A stretch of 64,000 bases of DNA, from positions 2,480,001 through 2,544,000 of the forward strand of contig OZ244928.1 of assembly GCA_965221985.1 (NCBI GenBank), read 5' to 3'. Positions 35,529-42,128 of the stretch are shown here, in pieces. This stretch comes from J054 sp965221985 (GTDB taxonomy: Bacteria > Pseudomonadota > Gammaproteobacteria > Steroidobacterales > GCA-2729495). Position 1 is the first letter of the stretch. Each line of letters begins with the position of its first letter. The position numbers and the translations under genes are program-made. The notes below the pieces were generated by a model, which was not told the origin of the DNA, ran no database searches, and was given only the letters and a program-made list of their open reading frames with translations.

Positions 35529-35854
35529 GCGGTCTTTTTTACCTCATCGTTTTCGCCGAGTTCGGAAATACTCACGGAGCCGGTTGGAAAGTGTGCGTTG
35601 AGCTCGAGTTTGCCGCCCATGGCTTCGACGAAGCGCCGCAATGTCGAAACCAGGTGGTCAGGACGACGTTCCATTTTCGAAATAGAGCCCTGCTTAACAC
35701 CGAGTTCTTCTGCCAGCTGCTGCTGAGTGAACTGCAAAGCGTCACGAAGTGCATGCATGGGCATTTCAGCCAGCATCTCCTGGGTCATCGCGTCAATCTT
35801 GTCGCGACGTTCTTGCGATAGATTGTCGCGCAGGTTTTTGAATTTCTTAGTCAT
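35525..35854 (-). CDS. XRE-family antitoxin
   Basis: A 109-residue protein with a helix-turn-helix in the middle (LQFTQQQLAEELGVKQGSISKMERR, residues about 41-65) and a C-terminal extension (GGKLELNAHF), the layout of HigA/MqsA-like antitoxins. It binds and neutralises the toxin encoded just upstream and should repress the operon. Toxin-first order and the 24-base spacing fit the HigBA type. The spacer carries an inverted repeat around the ribosome site. Confidence 0.85.
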   Translation of the reverse strand: MTKKFKNLRDNLSQERRDKIDAMTQEMLAEMPMHALRDALQFTQQQLAEELGVKQGSISKMERRPDHLVSTLRRFVEAMGGKLELNAHFPTGSVSISELGENDEVKKTA

Positions 35855-35855
35855 G

Positions 35856-35876
35856 AGAATTCTCCTTCAGAATTCT
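35856..35876 (-). repeat. inverted repeat around the antitoxin ribosome-binding site
   Basis: AGAATTCT occurs at 35856-35863 and again at 35869-35876, separated by 5 bases. Each copy is itself a palindrome. On the coding strand the spacer and second copy read GAAGGAGAATTCT, so the GGAG ribosome site of the antitoxin lies between or inside the arms. A stem here would hide it. This may tune the toxin:antitoxin ratio; that is inference. Confidence 0.45.
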
Positions 35877-35878
35877 GA

Positions 35879-36226
35879 TTACTGTTCGATTTCCTTCAAA
35901 TGCTCGTCGTACAGATCATCGGCAATTGGAATCATTTTGTCGTACCAGCGATCATCACCTGTCTTGCAACCACCAATAAGCAGTATTGCCATCCGGCGAG
36001 TATCGAACGCGTACAAAACACGAAACGGCTGACCCTGATGTTGTACTCGAAGCTCCCGCATATGCGAGTGCCTAGAGGCCTGAACTCCAGAGCTATGGGG
36101 GTAGGGTAGTTGTGGCCCCAATTGCTCAAGCAGTTGCACCTTCGCCGCTACTGAATCTTGTTCATCCTCCGAGATATCGTTCCACCAGGCCTCGAATTCG
36201 TCCGTGTATTCAACTTCGCAGTTCAC
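35879..36226 (-). CDS. RelE/HigB-type toxin
   Basis: A 115-residue protein of the phage Gp49/HigB-like branch: it opens with EVEYTDEFEAWWNDIS, continues with LPYPHSSGVQASRHSHMRELRVQHQGQPFRVLYAFD and ends with a basic/acidic helix (WYDKMIPIADDLYDEHL). Members are ribosome-dependent mRNA interferases. The conserved RELR and RVLYAFD segments fit. It is first in the operon, before its XRE antitoxin. Upstream lie a long perfect hairpin and a palindromic operator. Confidence 0.85.
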   Translation of the reverse strand: MNCEVEYTDEFEAWWNDISEDEQDSVAAKVQLLEQLGPQLPYPHSSGVQASRHSHMRELRVQHQGQPFRVLYAFDTRRMAILLIGGCKTGDDRWYDKMIPIADDLYDEHLKEIEQ

Positions 36227-36249
36227 CGTGCATTGACCAGAGCGTCAAT

Positions 36250-36276
36250 CAAGTCGCACACTGCGTGTGCGACTTG
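36250..36276 (-). promoter_or_regulatory. 12-bp perfect inverted repeat in the toxin leader
   Basis: CAAGTCGCACAC (36250-36261) and its exact complement GTGTGCGACTTG (36265-36276) are separated by 3 bases. The structure lies 23 bases upstream of the toxin start. It could be an operator for the antitoxin or, if transcribed, a leader hairpin that lowers toxin translation. It lacks a T run, so it is not a classical terminator. Confidence 0.55.
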
Positions 36277-36299
36277 CATGATGACCTAGCCTCACACAA

Positions 36300-36335
36300 A
36301 TATTCCATAGAAGGAATATAGCCTAGGGGGAATAT
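36300..36335 (-). promoter_or_regulatory. palindromic operator-like repeats upstream of the toxin
   Basis: ATATTCC (36300-36306) and GGAATAT (36313-36319) form a perfect 7-bp inverted repeat with a 6-base gap, and a third half site GGAATAT follows at 36329-36335. Repeated half sites 70-110 bases upstream of a toxin-antitoxin operon are typical of conditional cooperativity operators bound by the antitoxin. The AT-rich half sites may also overlap the promoter. Confidence 0.5.
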
Positions 36336-36504
36336 CTAGTCAACCATTGGCCAAATCTCCGGGATTAGAGTCTGAAAAAACGAATAATAACAATAGTTTA
36401 AATGACCGCATCGCTAGTTATGATTTCTGACCGGTGCAATAGGGGCGATAATTTGAGGATGGCGACGGACTCCGATCCGACTCAAGAGTCCCTATAAGCC
36501 AAAT

Positions 36505-37149
36505 TCAGGGGGTTCGGGAGAATCGTGCCGGCGTAGGAGTCGGCCGGATTGCTGTGTTTGGGCCAACAACCGTCAACGCTCCTTGTTCTCTGTCTAGCTC
36601 CATTCGCACTATTTCCACAGAGCCCGGAGCTACTCGCTCTAGGATATTGGCCTGTTCGGTGTCAACCTGTGGGCCCAGAAGCACTCGGGTGACAGGTACT
36701 GGAAGCTGAAAGAATTGCTGCTCCGTGACCAAACGATATTCCTGTTCGTACGACCACTCTTCGCTTTTCCCATTGAACAGGTGTTTCATGTCCTCTTTCG
36801 TTTGGATCTTCTCCGTGAAAATAGAAGAAAAAGGGGAGTAGAAGATTTTCATCAGATCTGGATGGTCTTCTGAAATCTCGATTTCAATTACAACGCCCTT
36901 GTGACCACCTGCGTAGTGCGACCACATGAGAAAATTTGTCGGATCTGCAGATAGAGAAGCGACCCTATAGGTATCTCTCGCGCTCTCTATTCGCGAAGTC
37001 ATGATGGACTGTGTTTTGACGCTCTTGTCACCCAAGTAGATTTCGTAGCGACCTTCAAGTGGATCATTCAATTCCGACCAATGAGCACAGTAGAGACGAT
37101 CATTTACGAGTCTCTGTCGGATGACGCGATTCGAAAGGTCCTTATTCAA
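36505..37149 (-). CDS. DUF2971 family protein
   Basis: About 214 residues. Family landmarks are RLYCAHWSELNDPLEG near the start, MWSHYAGGHKGVVIEIE near residue 75 and EWSYEQEYRLV near 130. DUF2971 proteins are uncharacterised but recur beside defence and mobile genes. The frame has no ATG at its beginning: a TTG at 37149 is the first candidate and the upstream stop comes 7 codons earlier, so the usual N-terminal YKY-type strand seems missing. Its first 69 bases overlap the start of a small gene on the other strand. It may be slightly truncated. Confidence 0.7.
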   Translation of the reverse strand: MNKDLSNRVIRQRLVNDRLYCAHWSELNDPLEGRYEIYLGDKSVKTQSIMTSRIESARDTYRVASLSADPTNFLMWSHYAGGHKGVVIEIEISEDHPDLMKIFYSPFSSIFTEKIQTKEDMKHLFNGKSEEWSYEQEYRLVTEQQFFQLPVPVTRVLLGPQVDTEQANILERVAPGSVEIVRMELDREQGALTVVGPNTAIRPTPTPARFSRTP

Positions 37150-37323
37150 GAGTCCATCGCTCGGTATTCAGGCAATTGTCCGTGTCCGTACCATGCGGCG
37201 CGAAACGGCAGTCGCTGTGGCAAGCGCAGCGCCTATAGTCGTCCTGGCGGCGCAGATCCGCTTTGTTATCCGAGAGATGTGACTGACGCAATGATCGAGC
37301 GGTATCGAAACGCAAATCGATAG
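37081..37323 (+). CDS. small conserved Cys-rich protein (SGNCPCPY motif)
   Basis: An 80-residue protein with the tight motif set YSGNCPCPY, NGSRCGKRSAYSRPGG, PLCYPRDV and a short helical end. I recognise this as a recurring small protein family of unknown function, whose members often carry an N-terminal signal peptide; none is present here, and the 5' end overlaps the DUF2971 gene on the other strand. The conserved cysteines argue that the reading frame is real. It may be a truncated copy. Confidence 0.65.
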   Translation: MSTVETIIYESLSDDAIRKVLIQESIARYSGNCPCPYHAARNGSRCGKRSAYSRPGGADPLCYPRDVTDAMIERYRNANR

Positions 37324-37871
37324 GCGAAAAAGCGTCGCCTTGGCGCTGGGGCAAATATATTCGGTCGTCTTGCCACCAACTTGTGGTGAGTTCAACGCTT
37401 GATTGCCTTCATACCTCAAGGCCTCATTAAGCGCATAATGTATATTATGTTAAATGACAGGTCTGCTTAGAATCATCAAATGGCCTGCTCCGCCGTATTG
37501 TGGGATACCCCGTGATACCAAGGGGCATAAACCGCCACATGATCGGTACGTGTGGAGAAATACTGGTTCCCGGTCTAGCGGTTGCCGCTTATACGGGAAC
37601 CGCCGAAGCAGGAATTCCGATCAGGGAGATCCACGCAGTTTCTTGTGGGCAGTAGGAACGCACAAGCCGTCGTGCTTTATCAGCCCGTTGATCTATCGAT
37701 TTTGCCTATCGCGTTACGCCAGAAGGTATACACCGCTAATTAGCGCCGGGTCTGTCACGCTCAACTAATAGAAACAGTTGGTCCGCGGTTGCGTTTTGTC
37801 GGGCTCCTACTCCACTTTGGCACGAGATTCAGTGGGCAAATTGCGGGGTGATACAAGCACTGCTGACTACT
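37324..37871. other. 548-base stretch without a supported gene
   Basis: I see no convincing gene. A 104-codon frame at 37454-37768 has no recognisable features and an unnatural composition. The stretch holds two palindromes: CATAAT-GTAT-ATTATG at 37434-37449, and a stem GGTTCCCG (37565-37572) / CGGGAACC (37594-37601) with a nested AGCGG/CCGCT stem. It may be a remnant of mobile DNA. Confidence 0.5.
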
Positions 37872-38258
37872 TCAGAACATTGTATTGTCATTCATCGACG
37901 ATGAGGGAATCACCTGAAGCACATCCCAATGCTCAACGATCTTGCCGTTATGGTCAAAACGAAAAATGTCTATTCCAGCGTATTGTTGATCGCCCGGCCA
38001 AACCTGATGGCAGTGAAGAACGACGAGGTTGTCTTCGGCAACAACACGTTTGAAGCGCGTAGTTTTCCCGGGGTACTCTTTGGCCATGCGTTCGAAATAC
38101 TCAATGAATGCCTCTTTTCCGTCCCCGACCTCCGGATTGTGCTGAATGTAATCGTCGCCGATGTACTTCTCGATTGCTTCACGCGGCTTACACTCGTTGA
38201 ACATTAAGTCATAAAAATTCTTTGCAGTTTCTTTGTTTTGCGACGTATTGCTGCTCAT
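37872..38258 (-). CDS. SnoaL-like (NTF2-fold) protein
   Basis: A 128-residue NTF2-fold protein of the SnoaL-like aldol-condensation/nuclear-transport-factor-2 group: FYDLMFNECKPREAIEKYIGDDYIQHNPEVGDGKEAF at the start and FRFDHNGKIVEHWDVLQ near the end, with the His/Asp positions of the SnoaL pocket. I start at 38258; ten codons upstream would overlap the LysR gene. The LysR gene ends 1 base upstream, so they share a transcript. The substrate is unknown. Confidence 0.85.
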   Translation of the reverse strand: MSSNTSQNKETAKNFYDLMFNECKPREAIEKYIGDDYIQHNPEVGDGKEAFIEYFERMAKEYPGKTTRFKRVVAEDNLVVLHCHQVWPGDQQYAGIDIFRFDHNGKIVEHWDVLQVIPSSSMNDNTMF

Positions 38259-38259
38259 T

Positions 38260-39180
38260 TCAACGAATCTCCTCGTGCTGGGCCCCATATCGACTCTCTA
38301 GCTCGTCAAGATGACCTACGAGATAGTCAATAAGACTTCTCACGTTAACCGAGACAAAACGGCGCTGGGGGTAGACAGCATAAAGTCCGGCGCTGAAATG
38401 GACGTATTCGTCCAAGAGTAAGGTCAGCCTACCTTTGTGAAGTTCTCTCATCACCATAAAGTGCGGCAGAAGAGCGATACCCTGTCCCGCCAAAGCTAGT
38501 GCGCGGACAATCTCGCCACTATTGGCCCGGACGTTTCCACGTACCGTTGTCTTCGAGTTCGCACGATCACCCACCGGCCAACGGTTCCCGTAGCCCGAGA
38601 CGGTATCCACGAGGCAATTGTGGGCTTTAAGATCCGCAGCGGTATCCGGCCTTCCATTTGCAGCAAGATATGCCGGGCTCGCAACGAGCGCGAGCTTCAC
38701 GTCCATCAAGCGCCGCGCGACCAGTGTCGAATCGGACAGCTCACCAGCCCGTAAGGCGAGATCAAAGCCTTCTTCTATCAGGTCCACATATCGGTCGACT
38801 GCGGTCAATTCGACCCTGACCTTCGGGTAGGTGTTCAGGTAACCGGGTAAAATATCCTGCATGCATTCCTTCGCAATGAATACCGGCGCGGTAATCTTCA
38901 GAGTGCCTTGAGGTTCGGTCTGCATGTGAAGAGCCGCGTTTTTGATGTCGTCCACGTCGGTGATGACATGCTTGCATCGCTCCAGATACATCGCACCTTC
39001 TTCAGTCAGCGACAGCTTTCGGGTCGTTCTCTGTAGCAGCTGAACGCCCAACCATTCCTCGAGCTCAATGACATAGCGACTGACCGCCGAAGTTGACAGT
39101 TGCAGCGCGCGCGCCGCGGGAGCAAACCCCTGTTGGTTCGCAACTTCAGCGAAGATTGTCATTCCCTTCAGTATATCCAC
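38260..39180 (-). CDS. LysR-family transcriptional regulator
   Basis: A 306-residue LysR protein: an N-terminal winged helix-turn-helix (FAPAARALQLSTSAVSRYVIELEEWLGVQLLQRTTRKLSLTEEG, residues about 15-60) and a C-terminal inducer-binding domain from about 90. It is transcribed away from a divergent secreted NTF2-like gene that begins 102 bases away. LysR regulators usually control the divergent gene, so the NTF2-like/SDR pair on the plus strand is the likely target along with its own downstream SnoaL-like gene. Confidence 0.93.
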   Translation of the reverse strand: MDILKGMTIFAEVANQQGFAPAARALQLSTSAVSRYVIELEEWLGVQLLQRTTRKLSLTEEGAMYLERCKHVITDVDDIKNAALHMQTEPQGTLKITAPVFIAKECMQDILPGYLNTYPKVRVELTAVDRYVDLIEEGFDLALRAGELSDSTLVARRLMDVKLALVASPAYLAANGRPDTAADLKAHNCLVDTVSGYGNRWPVGDRANSKTTVRGNVRANSGEIVRALALAGQGIALLPHFMVMRELHKGRLTLLLDEYVHFSAGLYAVYPQRRFVSVNVRSLIDYLVGHLDELESRYGAQHEEIR

Positions 39181-39282
39181 GATAATCCTTATATTTGGGA
39201 TAGTAAATCCATTAAAAACTATATTATCAATTTATTCGGGTCAGTATATCGTAACGTCATCGTGTCTAAAGGAGGTTCTCGA

Positions 39283-39843
39283 ATGAAGACAAAAATCGTA
39301 CTTGTACTTGCTGCGGTGCTGGCGGGCTCCAGTGCTTTAGGCGCCGACGACGTCACAGAATTGAAGGCGCGCATCGTAGAGTTGGAAGCGCAAGTGGCTG
39401 CACATGCAGCTGAGCGGGCTCAAACCGCTCGTCATTTGGAGACTTTCGATGAGCTTGACCTCATAGCGTTCAACAATCGAGACATGAAGCGCATCGCTGA
39501 AATCCATGCCGATGACGTCGTGGTACATAATCCGGATGGGACACAAACATCACCGTTTCCACCGCATAAGGAAGAACTGCAGTTCTTGTTCGACGTGTTC
39601 GATTTCGAGGTCGCGGAACACATAGTCGGATTCGGCCACGGTGAGTGGACCGCCGGCATCAGCATTTCCCAGGGCCGCTGGGTGAAACCCATCACCACCC
39701 CGGACGGCCAAGTCTTGGAACCGACTGGTAAGCCGGTGAGCCTCAAGATCGCGACGATTGCCCGCTGGGAGAATGGTCGGATCGCCGAAGAGTACCTGTT
39801 CTGGGACAACGCTGATTGGAACCGCCAGATCGGCTTGGATTGA
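39283..39843 (+). CDS. secreted SnoaL-like (NTF2-fold) protein
   Basis: A 186-residue protein with a signal peptide (MKTKIVLVLAAVLAGSSALGA), a short coiled coil (ELKARIVELEAQVAAHAAERA, about residues 26-46) and a SnoaL-like domain (DMKRIAEIHADDVVVHNPDG ... ENGRIAEEYLFWD). An excellent AAAGGAGG ribosome site lies 8 bases before the ATG, and this start is preferred over an open frame beginning at 39100 inside the LysR gene. It is the first gene of a pair with the SDR downstream. Confidence 0.82.
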   Translation: MKTKIVLVLAAVLAGSSALGADDVTELKARIVELEAQVAAHAAERAQTARHLETFDELDLIAFNNRDMKRIAEIHADDVVVHNPDGTQTSPFPPHKEELQFLFDVFDFEVAEHIVGFGHGEWTAGISISQGRWVKPITTPDGQVLEPTGKPVSLKIATIARWENGRIAEEYLFWDNADWNRQIGLD

Positions 39844-39858
39844 GTGAGGAAGGACATC

Positions 39859-40464
39859 GTGAAGGTCATTATTGTTGGCGCGTCCGGGAAAATCGGACGC
39901 GAGATAGACAAAGCGATATCGGCATCACACGAAGTCGTTCGAGTCGGTGTGACAAGTGGCGACATTCAGTGCGACTACACGAGCGAGGATTCAGTGAACG
40001 GAATGTTCGAAACGATCGGTTCCTTCGATGCATTGGTTGCTGTGGTCGGTGGCGACAGCACGTTCGGACCGTTCGAAGACTTAACCGATGACGACTATCG
40101 ATGCGGTTTCGAGCGGAAGTTTCTGGGGCAGGCCCGTCTGTTGACTCTTGGTCTCGACCGTATTCGAGACAGCGGTTCGTTTACGTTTACAAGTGGGTTC
40201 CTCAGCCACTATCCGAATCTGGCCAGTATTGCGACGGGGCCGTTGAATGCGGCGGTCGACACATTTGTACAAAACACAGCACCACTCCTCCCCCGAGGCA
40301 CTAGGATAAACGTCGTTAGCCCCGCCCCTGTCGTCGAGACCGGCAGAGAAGGACGCGGACTTGTTACGGCGGCGCAGTGCGCAGAGTTCTACATTGAGGC
40401 GATCGAGGGGACGATGTCCGGCAAGGTTCTGCGTGCATGGGGCGGGTTGCCGATTCCAGCGTAG
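39859..40464 (+). CDS. atypical short-chain dehydrogenase
   Basis: A 201-residue compact SDR. The nucleotide loop is IIVGASGKIGREI near residue 4. The usual catalytic Tyr-x-x-x-Lys is not in place: the active region reads TFTSGFLSHYPNLASIATGPLN. PRGTRINVVSPAPV is standard. Close relatives I recall with this pattern are uncharacterised. The GTG at 39859 is preceded by AGGAAGG; a GTG at 39844 is also possible. It follows the secreted NTF2-like gene by 15 bases. Confidence 0.78.
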   Translation: MKVIIVGASGKIGREIDKAISASHEVVRVGVTSGDIQCDYTSEDSVNGMFETIGSFDALVAVVGGDSTFGPFEDLTDDDYRCGFERKFLGQARLLTLGLDRIRDSGSFTFTSGFLSHYPNLASIATGPLNAAVDTFVQNTAPLLPRGTRINVVSPAPVVETGREGRGLVTAAQCAEFYIEAIEGTMSGKVLRAWGGLPIPA

Positions 40465-40718
40465 ATTTAGTCAGCACATCCTGTACACGTCGATCCAGGC
40501 GACCCGATCGGCCTGCAGGCCGGCGAGTGCTGAGTACACTTTCTATTAGCTGCGTCTGTTGGCTCCTTGCAGCTGTTCGGAATCGAAGGGTTCCGCGCTT
40601 CCGGATCGCGCGATCCAGCAGGGTAAACAATTATTCTGATCACTGTGGAACGTTAGACGACCGTTCTTGTCTTTGGGTATATCTGACGTCATATCAAGAG
40701 CAACGCCTGGTCGTGAAT

Positions 40719-42029
40719 ATGGAATTCTTTAGCGTTCCCCGTAAGCCATTACCCCCGCTGATGGCCCGCACGCGCCAGCGTATGGGTGAATTTTTTACGT
40801 CAAACCAGGTCCTTGGACGATTACAAACCATTGGCTGTGTTGCGGTGGAAATTACTCAGCGCTGCAATCTCGACTGCACGCTTTGCTACTTGTCGGAGAA
40901 CTCACAGTCTGTGCGCGATATCCCCATGGCCGAGGTTCGTCGTCGCCTAGATGACGTCATTGCGCATTTTGGTGCAGGCACGCATGTCCAGATTACCGGT
41001 GGCGAGCCTAGCTTGCGCAAGCATACGGAACTGATAGAGATTGTTCGTTATGCGCGCAGCATTGGGCTTTATCCGGCGCTGTTTACCAACGGCATCGCCG
41101 CGAGCCGCGACTTGCTGGCGCGCCTGGCGGACGTGGGTCTGTGTGATGTTGCCTTTCATGTCGACACGACTCAGCGGCGGCAAGGTTTCGCAACTGAGAC
41201 TGAATTGAATGCTCTACGCCGCGAGTACATCGAGCGTGCGCGTGGGCTTGGGCTAATGGTCATATTCAATACCACAGTGCATCAGGGCAATTTCGCCGAA
41301 CTTCCCGGACTTGTGCGGTTTTTCGCTAAACATGCGGATGTCGTCGGATTGGTTTCTTTTCAGCTACAGGCAGAAACAGGACGTGGTGAGTGGCGGGCTC
41401 GCGATATCTCGATAAATCCAGTCACGGTGCAAAATCAAATCGAAGTTGGCGCGCAGAAGGAATTACCCTGGGGCGTCGTCCAGGTTGGGCATACAGATTG
41501 CCATAGCTATCTGCCGGCGCTAGTCATTAACGAACGCGTCTTTCCCCTGGCCGACGATCAACAGCTGTTTTCGGACTTCCTGGGCGATTTCGATCATATC
41601 AATTGGGATCGCCACGCGAAGCCCGTGACCATTGCCGCAAGCCTGTTATGCGCTGCCCTACTCCGCCCTCGTTGGTGGCCGAGAATTGCGACCGTAGTCG
41701 CAAAATTTGCCAAGACTATGGCTGTCGAAATTTGGCGGTCCAAGGGCCGGGTGCATAAGCTGACTTTCTTTGTGCAGAACTTTATGGATGCAGAGCACTT
41801 GCAAGCGGATCGAATTGCTGCTTGCTCTTTCATGGTGATGACGGCAAAAGGCCCCGTCTCTATGTGCAAGCACAATGCACGCCGAGATGAGTATATTCTC
41901 CAACCCTTTACCATCTCGGATGGCGACGGCCGCTCGGTAGTTTACGAGCCGTTGAAAAAAACATCGCAGTCCCGCAAGCGTTTTCGATCAATAAGAGACG
42001 CTGAAAATCATCCGCCGACTACTGTTTAA
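40719..42029 (+). CDS. radical SAM enzyme of unknown substrate
   Basis: A 436-residue radical SAM protein. The cluster motif CNLDCTLCY lies near residue 49 and the SAM-binding GGEP in QITGGEPSLR near 90. The barrel continues with AFHVDTTQRRQGF and IFNTTVHQGNF, and a C-terminal part has conserved-looking Cys residues in AACSFMVMTAKGPVSMCKHNARRDE. The architecture recalls MoaA/tetraether-synthase-like lipid or cofactor enzymes, but I cannot assign the reaction. The start at 40719 is the first ATG before the conserved region; the open frame begins earlier at 40437, overlapping the SDR. Confidence 0.78.
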   Translation: MEFFSVPRKPLPPLMARTRQRMGEFFTSNQVLGRLQTIGCVAVEITQRCNLDCTLCYLSENSQSVRDIPMAEVRRRLDDVIAHFGAGTHVQITGGEPSLRKHTELIEIVRYARSIGLYPALFTNGIAASRDLLARLADVGLCDVAFHVDTTQRRQGFATETELNALRREYIERARGLGLMVIFNTTVHQGNFAELPGLVRFFAKHADVVGLVSFQLQAETGRGEWRARDISINPVTVQNQIEVGAQKELPWGVVQVGHTDCHSYLPALVINERVFPLADDQQLFSDFLGDFDHINWDRHAKPVTIAASLLCAALLRPRWWPRIATVVAKFAKTMAVEIWRSKGRVHKLTFFVQNFMDAEHLQADRIAACSFMVMTAKGPVSMCKHNARRDEYILQPFTISDGDGRSVVYEPLKKTSQSRKRFRSIRDAENHPPTTV

Positions 42030-42128
42030 GGCGTTTCGCTTGGCAGAGCACTGGCTGATTTCAAGGGAGCGGGGGCTTCGGGCGAGTATGTCTGTCCAGG
42101 CACTCCGCATCGAGGGGCACTAGTTTTT

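Noticed and set aside
37565..37601. Hairpin as an integron attC site
   Set aside because: I see no GTTRRRY/RYYYAAC core pair at the ends and no integron integrase; the nearby recombinase is not IntI-like.
37454..37768. 104-codon plus-strand frame
   Set aside because: No recognisable motif, odd composition and no ribosome site; the DNA contains a strong hairpin.
39432..39965. 177-codon minus-strand frame opposite the secreted NTF2-like gene
   Set aside because: Ser-rich antisense shadow; the plus-strand gene has a signal peptide and a strong ribosome site.
30353..42029. Prophage or insertion sequence covering the accessory region
   Set aside because: No phage structural, lysis or replication genes and no transposase are seen; only a short recombinase.
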